Made by a program: the position numbers and the translations under genes | Shown here: piece by piece, positions 54,757-63,585 of the stretch | Numbering within the stretch: the stretch's first letter is position 1 | How the letters are laid out: every line of letters begins with the position of its first letter | Source of the DNA: Microbacterium sp. Root53 | GTDB taxonomy: Bacteria > Actinomycetota > Actinomycetes > Actinomycetales > Microbacteriaceae | DNA: 64,000 nt | NCBI RefSeq assembly: GCF_001426925.1 | Contig: NZ_LMFR01000001.1 | Location: forward strand, 318,576-382,575 | Direction of reading: 5' to 3' | Notes under the pieces: generated by a model | Seen by the model: the letters and a program-made list of their open reading frames with translations, nothing else | Told to the model about the DNA's origin: nothing | Database searches by the model: none

Positions 54757-55026
54757 TCAGATGAGGTTCAGCTCGCGCAGCTTCGCCTCGACGTCGGCGT
54801 TGCTCGGCTCGACGTGGTGCGAGGCGTCGGGGTAGACCACGACGGGGATGTTCGTGCGGCCGGAGATGTCCTTCGCGACCTCGGCGGCGGCCGGGTCGGC
54901 TTCCAGGTCGATGTAGGTGTAGTCGATGCCGAGGCCGTCGAGCTGCGCCTTCGTGCGGCGGCAGTCGCGGCACCACTCGGCGCCGAACATCGTGATGCCG
55001 GGGGCGGGGGCGTCCTGCGAGGTCAT
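54757..55026 (-). CDS. Glutaredoxin-like (mycoredoxin-type) protein
   Basis: 89 residues, one thioredoxin-fold domain. The active site is CRDC in FGAEWCRDCRRTKAQL, where classical mycoredoxin-1 has CGYC. The cis-Pro is in TNIPVVVY, and the C-terminus DVEAKLRELNLI is typical. It probably reduces mycothiol mixed disulfides in the cytoplasm. The start is leaderless. Confidence 0.9.
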   Translation of the reverse strand: MTSQDAPAPGITMFGAEWCRDCRRTKAQLDGLGIDYTYIDLEADPAAAEVAKDISGRTNIPVVVYPDASHHVEPSNADVEAKLRELNLI

Positions 55027-55038
55027 GCATCCAGCCTA
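55027..55038 (-). promoter_or_regulatory. Leaderless -10 of the mycoredoxin gene
   Basis: Reverse-strand TAGGCT at 55038-55033, 6 nt, then ATG 55026. Confidence 0.7.
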
Positions 55039-55141
55039 CGGCCGTGATGCACAGCGGGCTCCGGGCGGGCGCCGTGCGCGGGCATGACACGATGGAGAGG
55101 AGCCCGCGCGCCGCGGGGGAGGCACACACGAGAGGGCCGGC

Positions 55142-56299
55142 GTGGACGTCACCGTCATCGTCCCCACGCGCAACGAGCGCGGGAACGTCGCGGAGATGGT
55201 GCGGCAGCTCGGCGACGCGCTCGCCGGACGCCGGGCCGAGATCCTGTTCGTGGACGACAGCGAGGACGGCACGACCGCCGAGATCGAGCGCGTCGCGCAG
55301 GATGCGCCCCTCCCGGTGCGGTTCATCCACCGCGCGGCCGGGCACCGCGCCGGCGGGCTGGGCGGCGCCGTCGTCGCCGGAATGAAGGCTGCGGCCGCGG
55401 ACGCGTGCGTCGTGATGGACGGCGACCTGCAGCATCCGCCCGCCCTCGTGCCCGCGCTGGTCGACCGGCACGCGCGCGGCGACGCCGACGTGGTGGTGGC
55501 CTCGCGCTACATCGGCGGCGGCGACTCGACCGGGCTCGGCACGACGCTGCGGTTCGGCGTCTCGCGGGCCGCGACCCTGCTGACCAAGGCGATGTTCCCC
55601 CTGCGGCTGCACGGCACGAGCGATCCCATGACGGGCTTCTTCCTGGTCGACCGCTCGCGCGTGGACCTCGAGGCCCTGCGTCCCAGCGGCTTCAAGATCC
55701 TGCTCGAGCTGCTGGTGCGGGGCGACCTGCGCGCGGCCGAGGTTCCGATGCGCTTCCACCAGCGGGTCGAGGGCGAGTCCAAGGCGAGCCTGCGCCAGGG
55801 CATCACGTTCCTCGTGCACCTCGCGCGGCTGCGCTTCGGCAAGATGTCGCTGTTCGCGCTGATCGGCGCCACGGGCGCGGTCGCGAACATCGCGATCGTG
55901 TGGCTGCTGACCGCGCTCGGCATGGGGTACATCTGGGCCGCGATCATCGCGGCCGAGGCCACCATCATCGGCAACTTCCTGCTCGCCGAGCGCTTCGTCT
56001 TCGCGGACATGCGCGGCCGCGCCGCCGGCCTCACGCGCCGCTTCCTGGCGTCGTTCACGTTCAACAACGCCGAGGCGGCCATCCGGATCCCCGTGCTCGC
56101 GCTCATGGTCGAGTCGTGGCAGATCTCGAGCGTGCTGGCCACCGCGATCACGCTGGCGCTCGCGTTCGTCGGCCGCTTCGTGTTCCACTCGCTGGTCGTC
56201 TACGCGCCGCGCAAGCAGCGCGAGCCCGGTACCGAGACGGCCGGCCAGCGCATCATCCGCATGATCGACGAAGAGGCGATGCGCCCCGGCGAGCTCTGA
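55142..56299 (+). CDS. DPM1-like glycosyltransferase fused to GtrA-type membrane domain
   Basis: 385 residues. Residues 1-225 are a GT2 polyprenyl-phosphate sugar synthase (TVIVPTRNERGNV, FVDDSEDGT, MDGDLQHPP, DPMTGFFLVDR). Residues ~235-350 form four helices of GtrA type (FALIGATGAVANIAIVWLL...GNFLLAERFVF). It likely loads mannose or another sugar onto a polyprenyl phosphate and helps move it across the membrane for wall glycan or protein glycosylation. GTG 55142 follows GAGAGGG. It converges with the IclR gene, stops 9 nt apart. Confidence 0.92.
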   Translation: MDVTVIVPTRNERGNVAEMVRQLGDALAGRRAEILFVDDSEDGTTAEIERVAQDAPLPVRFIHRAAGHRAGGLGGAVVAGMKAAAADACVVMDGDLQHPPALVPALVDRHARGDADVVVASRYIGGGDSTGLGTTLRFGVSRAATLLTKAMFPLRLHGTSDPMTGFFLVDRSRVDLEALRPSGFKILLELLVRGDLRAAEVPMRFHQRVEGESKASLRQGITFLVHLARLRFGKMSLFALIGATGAVANIAIVWLLTALGMGYIWAAIIAAEATIIGNFLLAERFVFADMRGRAAGLTRRFLASFTFNNAEAAIRIPVLALMVESWQISSVLATAITLALAFVGRFVFHSLVVYAPRKQREPGTETAGQRIIRMIDEEAMRPGEL

Positions 56300-56308
56300 G
56301 GCGCCGGG

Positions 56309-57040
56309 TCAGTACAGCAGCGGGGCGAGGGCGCGCGCGACAGCACGAGCCTCGTCTGCGAGGCCCGTCAGGACGTCCGCCCGCTCGGCGGGTCCCGTGA
56401 CGCACAGCGCCCCGTGGGCCCGCTCCCGGTCGCCGCCGATCGGCGCCGCCAGGCACGCCCGCCCCGCGACGAGCTCGCCCACGTCGGTCGCCATGCCCGC
56501 GGCGCGGATGCCGGCCAGCTCGCGTTCGAGCGCGTCGGGATCGGTGATCGTGCCGGGTGTGAGCTGCGTGAGGGCCCCCGCGCGGCGGGTGCGCCAGTCC
56601 GGCGTCTGCGCGAGCAGCAGCTTCCCCGGGGCCGACGCGTGCAGCGCGCGGGTCAGCTCCACGCGCGCCTGGATCGGATGATCCGCGTCCTCGTCTGCCA
56701 CCAGCAGGGACAGGTCGCGGAACTCCAGCACGTGGACGCCGAAGCGCACGCGCACGCGGAAGGCGTCGATCGCGTCGCGGGCGGCGGTGGTGACCACGGG
56801 AGGCGCGATGGTCTGGACGAGCTCGGCGGCGGCGCGACCCAGCCCGAACCCGTGCAGATCGCCCGTGCGGACGAGGTACTCGTCACCCACCAGGCCGTTC
56901 AGGATGCGGTAGACCGAGGCCGGCGGCATCCGCAGGTACGCGCACACCTCGCGGGCCGTCGCGCCGAAGCCCAGGAGGGCGACCGCCCGCACCACCGCCA
57001 TGGCGTTGGCGGTCGGAGTGCGGGCGGCGGGCGCGTTCAT
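56309..57040 (-). CDS. IclR-family transcriptional regulator
   Basis: 243 residues. The N-terminal winged helix (residues ~12-70: AVVRAVALLGFGATAREVCAYLRMPPASVYRILNGLVGDEYL) and the C-terminal ligand domain with ALHASAPGKLLLA and GRACLAAPI are standard IclR. It starts 1 nt after the APC permease stop, so it is read as the second gene of that unit. It is likely to sense an amine-derived compound given the adjacent permease and amine oxidase. Confidence 0.9.
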   Translation of the reverse strand: MNAPAARTPTANAMAVVRAVALLGFGATAREVCAYLRMPPASVYRILNGLVGDEYLVRTGDLHGFGLGRAAAELVQTIAPPVVTTAARDAIDAFRVRVRFGVHVLEFRDLSLLVADEDADHPIQARVELTRALHASAPGKLLLAQTPDWRTRRAGALTQLTPGTITDPDALERELAGIRAAGMATDVGELVAGRACLAAPIGGDRERAHGALCVTGPAERADVLTGLADEARAVARALAPLLY

Positions 57041-57041
57041 G

Positions 57042-58487
57042 TCACGCCCCGGCCGGTCGTGGATCCAGCAGGTCGCCCGGCACGGTCTCGTCGTACACGC
57101 CGACTCGCGCGAGCGCCCAAGGTCGCCGGCGGCGCAGCCACAGCACGTGCGCGACCGCGCCGAGCATGACCGCGCCGTACAGCGCAGGCAGGTGCGGCGC
57201 CCACGCCAGCTGCAGCGCGGTCGCGCCGACCACCACGACGGCGAGCGTCGTCACGGCCACGGCCGCGAGCGCCCAGGACCGGCGGCGCGCCTCGCCGATC
57301 CGGTGCAGCAGGAGGGGCATCGCGGCGCACGCGAGCAGGTAGGCCCCCAGGTACCCGAACCCGCTCAGCAGGATCAGGTCGGTCAGCGCCTGGCCGTCGG
57401 GGACGCCCGCGAGCGCGAGGGCGGCCGGCACGGCCGCGACCGGGGGCATCGCCAGCAGGATCGCGACGTGCGGCGTGCGGCGCTTCGCGTGGGTGGCGCC
57501 GAGCCGGCTGGGCAGCACGCCCTCGCGGCCCATGCAGAACAGCACGCGCGCGAGGGCGGTGAGCGAGGCGAGCGCGCACGCGAAGAACGAGGTCGCGATG
57601 CACACGTCGATCGCGAACGCGACCGACGGCGACGTGGCCAGCAGCTCGACCAGCGCGCCCTGGTCCTCGGGTCCGCGGCGCGGCCGCAGCACGTACTCCT
57701 GGAACGCGACGGCGACGAGGTACAGCGCCCCGGTCGCGATCGGCGTCCACCGGATCGCGCGGGGCACGGTCGCGAGCGGGCGCCGGGCCTCGCCGCCGAG
57801 CGTGCTCGCGCTCTCGAAGCCCACGAACGCGCCGATGCTGAGGATCACCGCGACGGCCAGCTGCCGAGGATCGGCGGCGGAGGCCGGCGCCGGCGAGACC
57901 GCGGGCACGCCCTCGGTCGCCAGGTACCACCACATGAGAGCGAGCAGGAATCCGATCGCCACGGACTCGACGACCAGCACCACGCGCGCGGCCACGCGCA
58001 CGCCGCGGATCATGAGCGCCGCCATGACGGCGGCCGCGCCGAGCATCGTCAGGGCCGCGACCACGTGGTCGGGAGCGGCCCAGCCGACTGTCCGCAGCGC
58101 GCGACCCGTGTAGACGCCGACCGCGAACACCCCGGTCATGCCGATCAGCGCATAGCCGAACACCGCCGACCACCCGCCCAGCACGGCCGGGACCGGGCCC
58201 AGCCCCTTCGCGATGTAGGCGTACAGGCCGCTGACCGACGACATCCGCTGCGTCATCGGGCGCACGCACGCGGCCACCAGCAGGACGACCCCGAGGGCCA
58301 GCGAGAAGGCGAGGAGCAGGTTCACGCCCGTCGCGCGCAGGACGAGAGCGGGGATCGTCGACATCACGCCGGCAGGCACCACGGCCGCGACCGCCTGCGC
58401 GAGCACATCCGCGAACGGCAACCGGCGCCTCCGGAGCCCCCGCACGGGGGAGCGCGAGGCGATGCGCGCGACATGCATCGTCGCCAC
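57042..58487 (-). CDS. APC-superfamily amino acid/amine permease
   Basis: 481 residues with twelve predicted helices. The first-helix region (VAAVVPAGVMSTIPALVL) and the helix 6 GAFVGFESASTLGGEARRP loop are typical APC marks. GTG 58487 is chosen because GGAAGGAG lies 5 nt upstream; ATG 58478 would be too far from it. It is divergent from the copper amine oxidase, suggesting uptake of an aromatic or aliphatic amine for oxidation. Confidence 0.88.
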   Translation of the reverse strand: MATMHVARIASRSPVRGLRRRRLPFADVLAQAVAAVVPAGVMSTIPALVLRATGVNLLLAFSLALGVVLLVAACVRPMTQRMSSVSGLYAYIAKGLGPVPAVLGGWSAVFGYALIGMTGVFAVGVYTGRALRTVGWAAPDHVVAALTMLGAAAVMAALMIRGVRVAARVVLVVESVAIGFLLALMWWYLATEGVPAVSPAPASAADPRQLAVAVILSIGAFVGFESASTLGGEARRPLATVPRAIRWTPIATGALYLVAVAFQEYVLRPRRGPEDQGALVELLATSPSVAFAIDVCIATSFFACALASLTALARVLFCMGREGVLPSRLGATHAKRRTPHVAILLAMPPVAAVPAALALAGVPDGQALTDLILLSGFGYLGAYLLACAAMPLLLHRIGEARRRSWALAAVAVTTLAVVVVGATALQLAWAPHLPALYGAVMLGAVAHVLWLRRRRPWALARVGVYDETVPGDLLDPRPAGA

Positions 58488-58590
58488 GGCGGCTCCTTCC
58501 CGCCCGGCGAGCGCAGTGCCGGGCACCGCGATTGTCACACCGCGCGCGCGTGGTCCGGCGACGCCCGTCTTTCGGACGCGTAAACCGTGC

Positions 58591-58617
58591 TGAGAAGGCC
58601 CGCGTCGGGCTTTCTCA
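58591..58617. promoter_or_regulatory. Inverted repeat in the permease/amine-oxidase divergent region
   Basis: TGAGAAGGCCCG and CGGGCTTTCTCA form a 12-bp dyad with one mismatch and a 3-nt centre, between the divergent permease and oxidase genes. It may be the IclR operator or an attenuator. Confidence 0.4.
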
Positions 58618-58730
58618 CGACGAGTTACGACGGAGGGCGTCGGAGGCCATCGCCGTGAAACGGCGCCTCGGGATCATCGAGCACCCGCACTTCCTTCCCC
58701 ACCCGTGCGGTCTCGGAGAGGAACACACCG

Positions 58731-60680
58731 ATGAGCATCACAGAAGACACGTCGATCGCGCTGGCGCCGCTGGCCCCCCTGACGCGGGACGAGCTGACCA
58801 CGGCGGTCGCGCTCCTGAAGGACGGTCCCGCCGCGGCGGAGTCGTTCCGGTTCAGCAGCGTCTCGCTCAAGGAGCCGAGCAAGGCCGCTCTGCGCTCCGG
58901 CGACACCACGCGCGAGGCCGAGGCCGTCCTGATCGACCGCGCGACCGGACTCGCCTACGAGGCCGTGGTCGACCTGGCGGCGTCGGCCGTCACGTCCTGG
59001 ACCGAGCTGCCCGCCGGCACGCAGCCGCCCATCATGATGGACGAGTTCGCCGAGTGCGAGGCCGCGATCGTCGCGTCGCCCCTGGTGGCGGAGGCACTGG
59101 CCAAGCGCGGCATCACCGACCTGTCGCTGGTCTGCGCCGAGCCCTGGTCGATCGGCTACTGGGGCGAGGACCAGGCCGGCAAGCGCATCATGCGCGCGCT
59201 CATGTACACGCGACTCGAGCCGAACGACAACCCGTACGCGCACCCGATGGAGGACTTCACGGTGCTCGTCGACCTCAACACGCAGGAGGTCATGGGGATC
59301 GAGGACGACGGCTTCCTGCACATGCCGCGGGAGAAGAACAACTACCACCCCGACTTCGTGGGCCCGGCCCGCACCGACATCAAGCCGATCGAGATCTCGT
59401 TCCCTGAGGGGCGCAACTTCACGGTCGACGGCAATCACATCGAATGGCTCGACTGGTCGTTCGACATCGGGTTCACGCCGCGCGAGGGGCTCGTGCTGCA
59501 CCGGGTCGGCTTCCGCGACAAGGGCGAGCTGCGTCCGATCCTGCACCGCGCGAGCCTGACCGAGATGGTCGTGCCCTACGGTGCGCCCGGGCGCTCGCAG
59601 CAGCTGAAGAACGCGTTCGACGCGGGCGAGTACAACTTCGGCTACATGACCAACTCGCTGCAGCTCGGCTGCGACTGCCTCGGCGACATCCAGTACTTCG
59701 ATGCGACGCTCGTGAACTCGGTCGGCAAGCCGTACACGATCCAGAACGCGATCTGCCTGCACGAGGAGGACGACGGGCTGCTCTGGAAGCACTGGGAATT
59801 CCGCACGAACGACGCCCAGACGCGCCGCAGCCGCCGCCTCGTGATCTCGTTCGTGGTCACGGACGCGAACTACGAGTACGCGTTCTACTGGTACCTGCAC
59901 CTCGACGGCACGATCCAGTTCGAGATCAAGGCGACCGGCATCCTGTCCACGGCGGGCATCGCGCCCGGCGAGACGACCCGCTACGGCCAGATGCTGAACA
60001 AGGACGGCCTGTACGCGCCGATCCACGAGCACATCTTCGCGGCGCGCCTGGACTGGGCCGTCGACGGCGACAGCAACTCGGTCTACGAGGTCGAGACCGT
60101 CGCCGAGGAGACGGACGACCCGGTGACGAGCCCGTTCTACGCCAAGCGCACGCTGCTCGAGACCGAGAAGGCCGCGGCCCGCCCGGCCGACCCGCTCGCG
60201 CACCGCTGGTGGTACGTCGAGAGCGAGTCGCGCACGAACAAGGTCGGCGAGAAGACGGCGTACCGCCTGATGCCGACCAACGCGGTGCTGATGAAGAAGA
60301 ATCCGGACAACTGGGTCACCAAGCGCGCCCAGTTCTCGACCAACACGATCTGGGTGTCGAAGTTCGAGGAGGGTGAGCGCTACCCGGCCGGCGAGTACCC
60401 GAACCAGTCCACCGGCTTCGGCGGCCTGCCCGAGTACATCGAGGCGGACGAGTCGATCGTGAACGAGGACCTGGTGATGTGGCACTCGTTCGGCCTCAAC
60501 CACGTCGTCCGTATCGAGGACTGGCCCGTGATGCCGAAGCAGGTGACCGGCTTCTTCATCGAGCCGTACGGCTTCTTCGACGAGAACCCGACGCTGAACC
60601 TGCCGACGGAGTCCGGCGCGTGCGCGACGTCCGCGCCGCAGCACGAGTCCGCGGCTCCCGAGCACCCGCACTGCCACTGA
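58731..60680 (+). CDS. Copper-containing primary amine oxidase
   Basis: 649 residues. It oxidises primary amines with oxygen to aldehyde, ammonia and hydrogen peroxide. The topaquinone precursor Tyr381 lies in the consensus NYEY (TDANYEYAFYW); copper ligands are His432 and His434 (HEHIF) and His591 (LNHVVRIEDWP). This layout closely matches Arthrobacter phenylethylamine oxidase. No signal peptide is present, so it is cytoplasmic. The C-terminal 20 residues are His/Pro-rich (HESAAPEHPHCH) and could bind metal. The ATG has a GGAGAGG site. Confidence 0.96.
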   Translation: MSITEDTSIALAPLAPLTRDELTTAVALLKDGPAAAESFRFSSVSLKEPSKAALRSGDTTREAEAVLIDRATGLAYEAVVDLAASAVTSWTELPAGTQPPIMMDEFAECEAAIVASPLVAEALAKRGITDLSLVCAEPWSIGYWGEDQAGKRIMRALMYTRLEPNDNPYAHPMEDFTVLVDLNTQEVMGIEDDGFLHMPREKNNYHPDFVGPARTDIKPIEISFPEGRNFTVDGNHIEWLDWSFDIGFTPREGLVLHRVGFRDKGELRPILHRASLTEMVVPYGAPGRSQQLKNAFDAGEYNFGYMTNSLQLGCDCLGDIQYFDATLVNSVGKPYTIQNAICLHEEDDGLLWKHWEFRTNDAQTRRSRRLVISFVVTDANYEYAFYWYLHLDGTIQFEIKATGILSTAGIAPGETTRYGQMLNKDGLYAPIHEHIFAARLDWAVDGDSNSVYEVETVAEETDDPVTSPFYAKRTLLETEKAAARPADPLAHRWWYVESESRTNKVGEKTAYRLMPTNAVLMKKNPDNWVTKRAQFSTNTIWVSKFEEGERYPAGEYPNQSTGFGGLPEYIEADESIVNEDLVMWHSFGLNHVVRIEDWPVMPKQVTGFFIEPYGFFDENPTLNLPTESGACATSAPQHESAAPEHPHCH

Positions 60681-60684
60681 GGCC

Positions 60685-61236
60685 ATGCCGGAGCTCCTGC
60701 ACGCCGCGGCCGTCGTGCCCGCCACGGTCGCGGCGTGCTGCACGGTCGGCGAGCGCCGCGCCCGGGCGGCGGCGGTCTCGGTCGCCGCTCTGATGCTCGG
60801 CGCGATGCTCGCCGTCGCGCTCGCGCCCGGAACCACGAGCTCTCTGCTCGGCATCGCGGCGCTGCTGGCGGCGGCCGCCCTGACGTCCGCTGTGCTGCGG
60901 TCCGTCCGGACCGGCGGAGCGCTGCCCGGCCAGGCGGCGATGTGGTGGCACCGGCTGCTGGGCGCCGTCGCGATGGCGATCGCGATGCTCGCCATGCTCC
61001 TGGGCCACGGCGGCGCCGCAGCCGGCCATGCCGCGCACGGCGGCACAGCCGCTGCGGTCGTCGCGCTCGCCGTCGCGGCGGCCGCCGCCTATGCGCTCGG
61101 CACGGCGCTGCTGATCCGCCGGATGCTGCGTGCATCCGACGGTGCGCATGCCGCCGGCCCCCCACGATCGGCGGTCGTCGAGGCCGTGAGCATGGCCCTC
61201 ATGCTCGCGGTCATGGCGGCCGTCGCCCTGATCTGA
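60685..61236 (+). CDS. Small polytopic membrane protein
   Basis: 183 residues, almost entirely hydrophobic, with five or six helices. Two conserved-looking His stretches appear: MWWHRLLGAVAMAIAMLAM and GHGGAAAGHAAHGG. It follows the amine oxidase by 4 nt and precedes the ammonium transporter by 36 nt, so it is co-transcribed. A DUF5134-like or copper-related role is possible, since His/Met-rich membrane proteins often handle copper, but this is only an inference. Confidence 0.7.
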   Translation: MPELLHAAAVVPATVAACCTVGERRARAAAVSVAALMLGAMLAVALAPGTTSSLLGIAALLAAAALTSAVLRSVRTGGALPGQAAMWWHRLLGAVAMAIAMLAMLLGHGGAAAGHAAHGGTAAAVVALAVAAAAAYALGTALLIRRMLRASDGAHAAGPPRSAVVEAVSMALMLAVMAAVALI

Positions 61237-61272
61237 TCCATCTCCCCACCCGAAATCGAGAGGAACCCTCAC

Positions 61273-62526
61273 ATGGACAGCGGTCAACTCGCCTGGTATC
61301 TCGTCGCCGGCGCCATCGTCCTCTTCATGACCCCCGGCATCGCCTTCTTCTACGGCGGCATGGTCAAGGCCAAATCGGTCGTCAGCATGCTCATGATGAG
61401 CTTCGGCGCCATGGGCATCGTCGGCGTGCTCTGGGTGCTGTACGGCTTCAACATGGGCACGGTCAGCCCGGGCGAGGGCAACCTCATCCCGGGTGTGCTC
61501 GGCAACCCGTTCTCCGACTTCGGCCTCGCCGCGATGGCGGCGTCCGGCGACAACGGCACGCTGCTGGCGACCTTCTACGGCGCGACGTTCGCGATCGCCA
61601 CCACGGCCCTGATCTCGGGCGCGATCGCCGACCGCGCGCGCTTCGGCCCCTGGATGCTGTTCGCGGCACTGTGGGCGACCCTCAACTACTTCCCGGTGCA
61701 GGGATGGGTCTGGGGCTTCGACGCCGAGGGCACGCCGACCGGGTGGATCTACGCGCTGGGCAGCACGTTCGGCTTCTCGACCACGACGATCGACTACGCC
61801 GGCGGCACCGCAGTGCACATCAACTCGGCCGCGGCGGCGCTCGCGCTGGCGATCGTGCTGGGCAAGCGCGTCGGCTTCGCGAAGGGCGTGCACGAGCCGC
61901 ACAACGTGCCGCTCGCACTGATCGGCGTCGCGATCCTCGCGACCGGCTGGTTCGGCTTCAACGCGGGCGCCGCCGCCACCGTCGGCTTCGACGGCCTCGG
62001 CACGATCGTCCTCAACACGTTCGTCGCGGCGTCCGCGGGCATCCTCGGCTGGATCGTCGTCGAGAAGCTCAAGGAGAAGAAGGCCACGTCGATCGGCGCC
62101 GGCTCGGGCGCGATCGCCGGCCTCGTCGCGATCACCCCGGCGTGCTACTCGCTCACGCCCGGCTGGTCGATCGTGCTCGGCCTTCTGGCCGGCGTGCTGT
62201 GCTGCCTCGCCGTGGAGCTCAAGTACCTGCTCGGGTTCGACGACTCGCTCGACGTCGTCGCGCTGCACGGCGTCGGCGGCCTGCTGGGCTGCTGGTTCCT
62301 CGGGTTCTTCGCCAACGGCACGGGCCTCATCTACGGCGGAGGCTTCGAGCAGCTGATCGTGCAGGTGATCGGCTCGCTGTCGGTCGCGGCCTACTCCTTC
62401 CTGATCACGCTCGTGATCGGCTTCGCGATCGAGAAGACGATCGGCTTCCGCGTGAAGAACGAGGACGAGCTGGCCGGCATCGACCTCACGGTCCACGGCG
62501 AGAAGGCGTACGCCATCGCCGACTGA
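61273..62526 (+). CDS. amt: Ammonium transporter
   Basis: 417 residues, eleven helices. It begins MDSGQLAWYLVAGAIVLFMTPGIAFFYGGMV, the typical Amt start, and has the conserved pore His regions in VHINSAAAALALAIVLG and DVVALHGVGGLLG. No glnK/glnB gene follows. The position after an amine oxidase suggests recapture or import of ammonia. ATG 61273 has a GAGAGGA site. Confidence 0.95.
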   Translation: MDSGQLAWYLVAGAIVLFMTPGIAFFYGGMVKAKSVVSMLMMSFGAMGIVGVLWVLYGFNMGTVSPGEGNLIPGVLGNPFSDFGLAAMAASGDNGTLLATFYGATFAIATTALISGAIADRARFGPWMLFAALWATLNYFPVQGWVWGFDAEGTPTGWIYALGSTFGFSTTTIDYAGGTAVHINSAAAALALAIVLGKRVGFAKGVHEPHNVPLALIGVAILATGWFGFNAGAAATVGFDGLGTIVLNTFVAASAGILGWIVVEKLKEKKATSIGAGSGAIAGLVAITPACYSLTPGWSIVLGLLAGVLCCLAVELKYLLGFDDSLDVVALHGVGGLLGCWFLGFFANGTGLIYGGGFEQLIVQVIGSLSVAAYSFLITLVIGFAIEKTIGFRVKNEDELAGIDLTVHGEKAYAIAD

Positions 62527-62532
62527 GACGGG

Positions 62533-62569
62533 CGGAGGGGCTGCGGTGCAGGGAGCCGCAGCCCCTCCG
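62533..62569 (+). terminator. Intrinsic terminator after amt
   Basis: A 14-bp stem (62533-62546 with 62556-62569), 9-nt loop, followed by TCTGCTTTT. Confidence 0.85.
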
Positions 62570-62726
62570 TCTGCTTTTCCGCGCGGCTTCGTGGGCGCGC
62601 GCCTAGCCGGTCACAGGCTGGATATGACGCAGGTCGCGTCCCGGGGGCTGATGAGCCTGCGCCCGGCCGGGTGAGCCTGTGAGCGGGCGCAGATCGTAGC
62701 CCTCGCCCGGCGGGCATGCCACCCGA

Positions 62727-62738
62727 TACAGTCGCGCC
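62727..62738 (+). promoter_or_regulatory. Leaderless -10 of the small membrane protein gene
   Basis: TACAGT (62727-62732), 6 nt, then ATG 62739. Confidence 0.6.
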
Positions 62739-63095
62739 ATGACGAACCTCGAGGCGCCGCAGAAGATCCCCGCCACGCGTGAGCGGTGGTGGATCGCACC
62801 GCTCCTGCTCGTCACGGGAGTGGTCCTGGTGCCGGCAGCGCTCGGTCTTGCGTTCAACAGCTGGACCGGCCCGGACGCCGAGGGCATCGTGCGTATGGCG
62901 TTCGCCTCGGTCGCGGGGTGCACGATCGCGATCGTCACGGTCGTCTGCCTCTTCGTCGCACGAGTCGTCTCTCGTGCGCCGAAAGGCGACATCGCATGGG
63001 CCGCGATCATCGCCGTCGTCATCACAGCCTGGGCGATCGCCGGGATCGGGAGCGCCGCCGACCTGCTGATCCAGCGGTTCGACGCTTACGTCTGA
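62739..63095 (+). CDS. Hypothetical three-helix membrane protein
   Basis: 118 residues with helices near 20-40, 53-75 and 85-105, a short polar N-terminus and a basic loop (RVVSRAPKGD). No family recognised. It is monocistronic. The stretch between it and the IS element holds a terminator belonging to a reverse-strand gene. Confidence 0.6.
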   Translation: MTNLEAPQKIPATRERWWIAPLLLVTGVVLVPAALGLAFNSWTGPDAEGIVRMAFASVAGCTIAIVTVVCLFVARVVSRAPKGDIAWAAIIAVVITAWAIAGIGSAADLLIQRFDAYV

Positions 63096-63219
63096 TCCGG
63101 ATCGTCATCAACGAGGCGCGTCCCCGCGCACCGTCCGGACGGTGCACGGCTGTGGTGCAGGAGCCGCACCCCCTCCGCGTGCCTGCGTGACCGTGCCTCG
63201 CCAGCCGGCCCGGAGACAC

Positions 63220-63245
63220 TGAACCCCCGGTGAACCGGGGGTTCA
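63220..63245 (-). terminator. Terminator containing the stop codon of an interrupted reverse-strand gene
   Basis: TGAACCCCCGG pairs perfectly with CCGGGGGTTCA around a 4-nt loop. On the reverse strand the first TGA of the hairpin is itself the stop codon of the truncated gene. Confidence 0.75.
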
Positions 63246-63391
63246 GGTGGTGGCCTCGACGGGCGTCGATCCCGTGCCCTCACGATTTTCAGGTGGATTC
63301 TGCGGGTCGGTGGGTGCATCGTTGATGCTCAGTGCCCGCGTGATTTCGCGGGTGTTGTCATCGTTGGTCCCGTTTTGGATGTGGTTCGTTC
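63243..63391 (-). pseudogene. 3' end of a gene interrupted by the IS3-family element
   Basis: The last ~49 codons are visible on the reverse strand (…NHIQNGTNDDNTREITRALSINDAP…GTGSTPVEATT then stop). The base composition is distinctly less GC-rich than the core genome. Upstream coding sequence is cut off at 63391 by the element, so the 5' part should lie to the right of the window. The family is not recognisable from this tail. Confidence 0.55.
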
Positions 63392-63488
63392 GGGTCTGCT
63401 GAACGAATAGGTGACACCTGATCTGTGGTGCCTGAGGGTGCCGCTGGGAGGATGTCATCATGCCCAAGCCCTATCCGCGCGAGTTCCG
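63392..63488 (+). repeat. Tandem duplication of the IS left end, copy 1
   Basis: 97 bp from GGGTCTGCTGAACG to GAGTTCCG, including the ribosome site and first ten codons of orfA, which then run into copy 2 and stop. Confidence 0.9.
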
Positions 63489-63585
63489 GGGTCTGCTGAA
63501 CGAATAGGTGACACCTGATCTGTGGTGCCTGAGGGTGCCGCTGGGAGGATGTCATCATGCCCAAGCCCTATCCGCGCGAGTTCCG
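63489..63585 (+). repeat. Tandem duplication of the IS left end, copy 2
   Basis: An exact 97-bp repeat of copy 1 with no spacer. This copy leads into the intact orfA. Confidence 0.9.

Noticed and set aside
63243..63297. Reverse strand reads CTGAAAATCGTGAGG and ACGGGATCGACGCCCGT, which looks like the 3' half of a tRNA-Phe.
   Set aside because: No 5' acceptor strand or D-arm pairs with it, the T-loop is off consensus, and the same bases form a sensible coding tail ending at a stop in a terminator.
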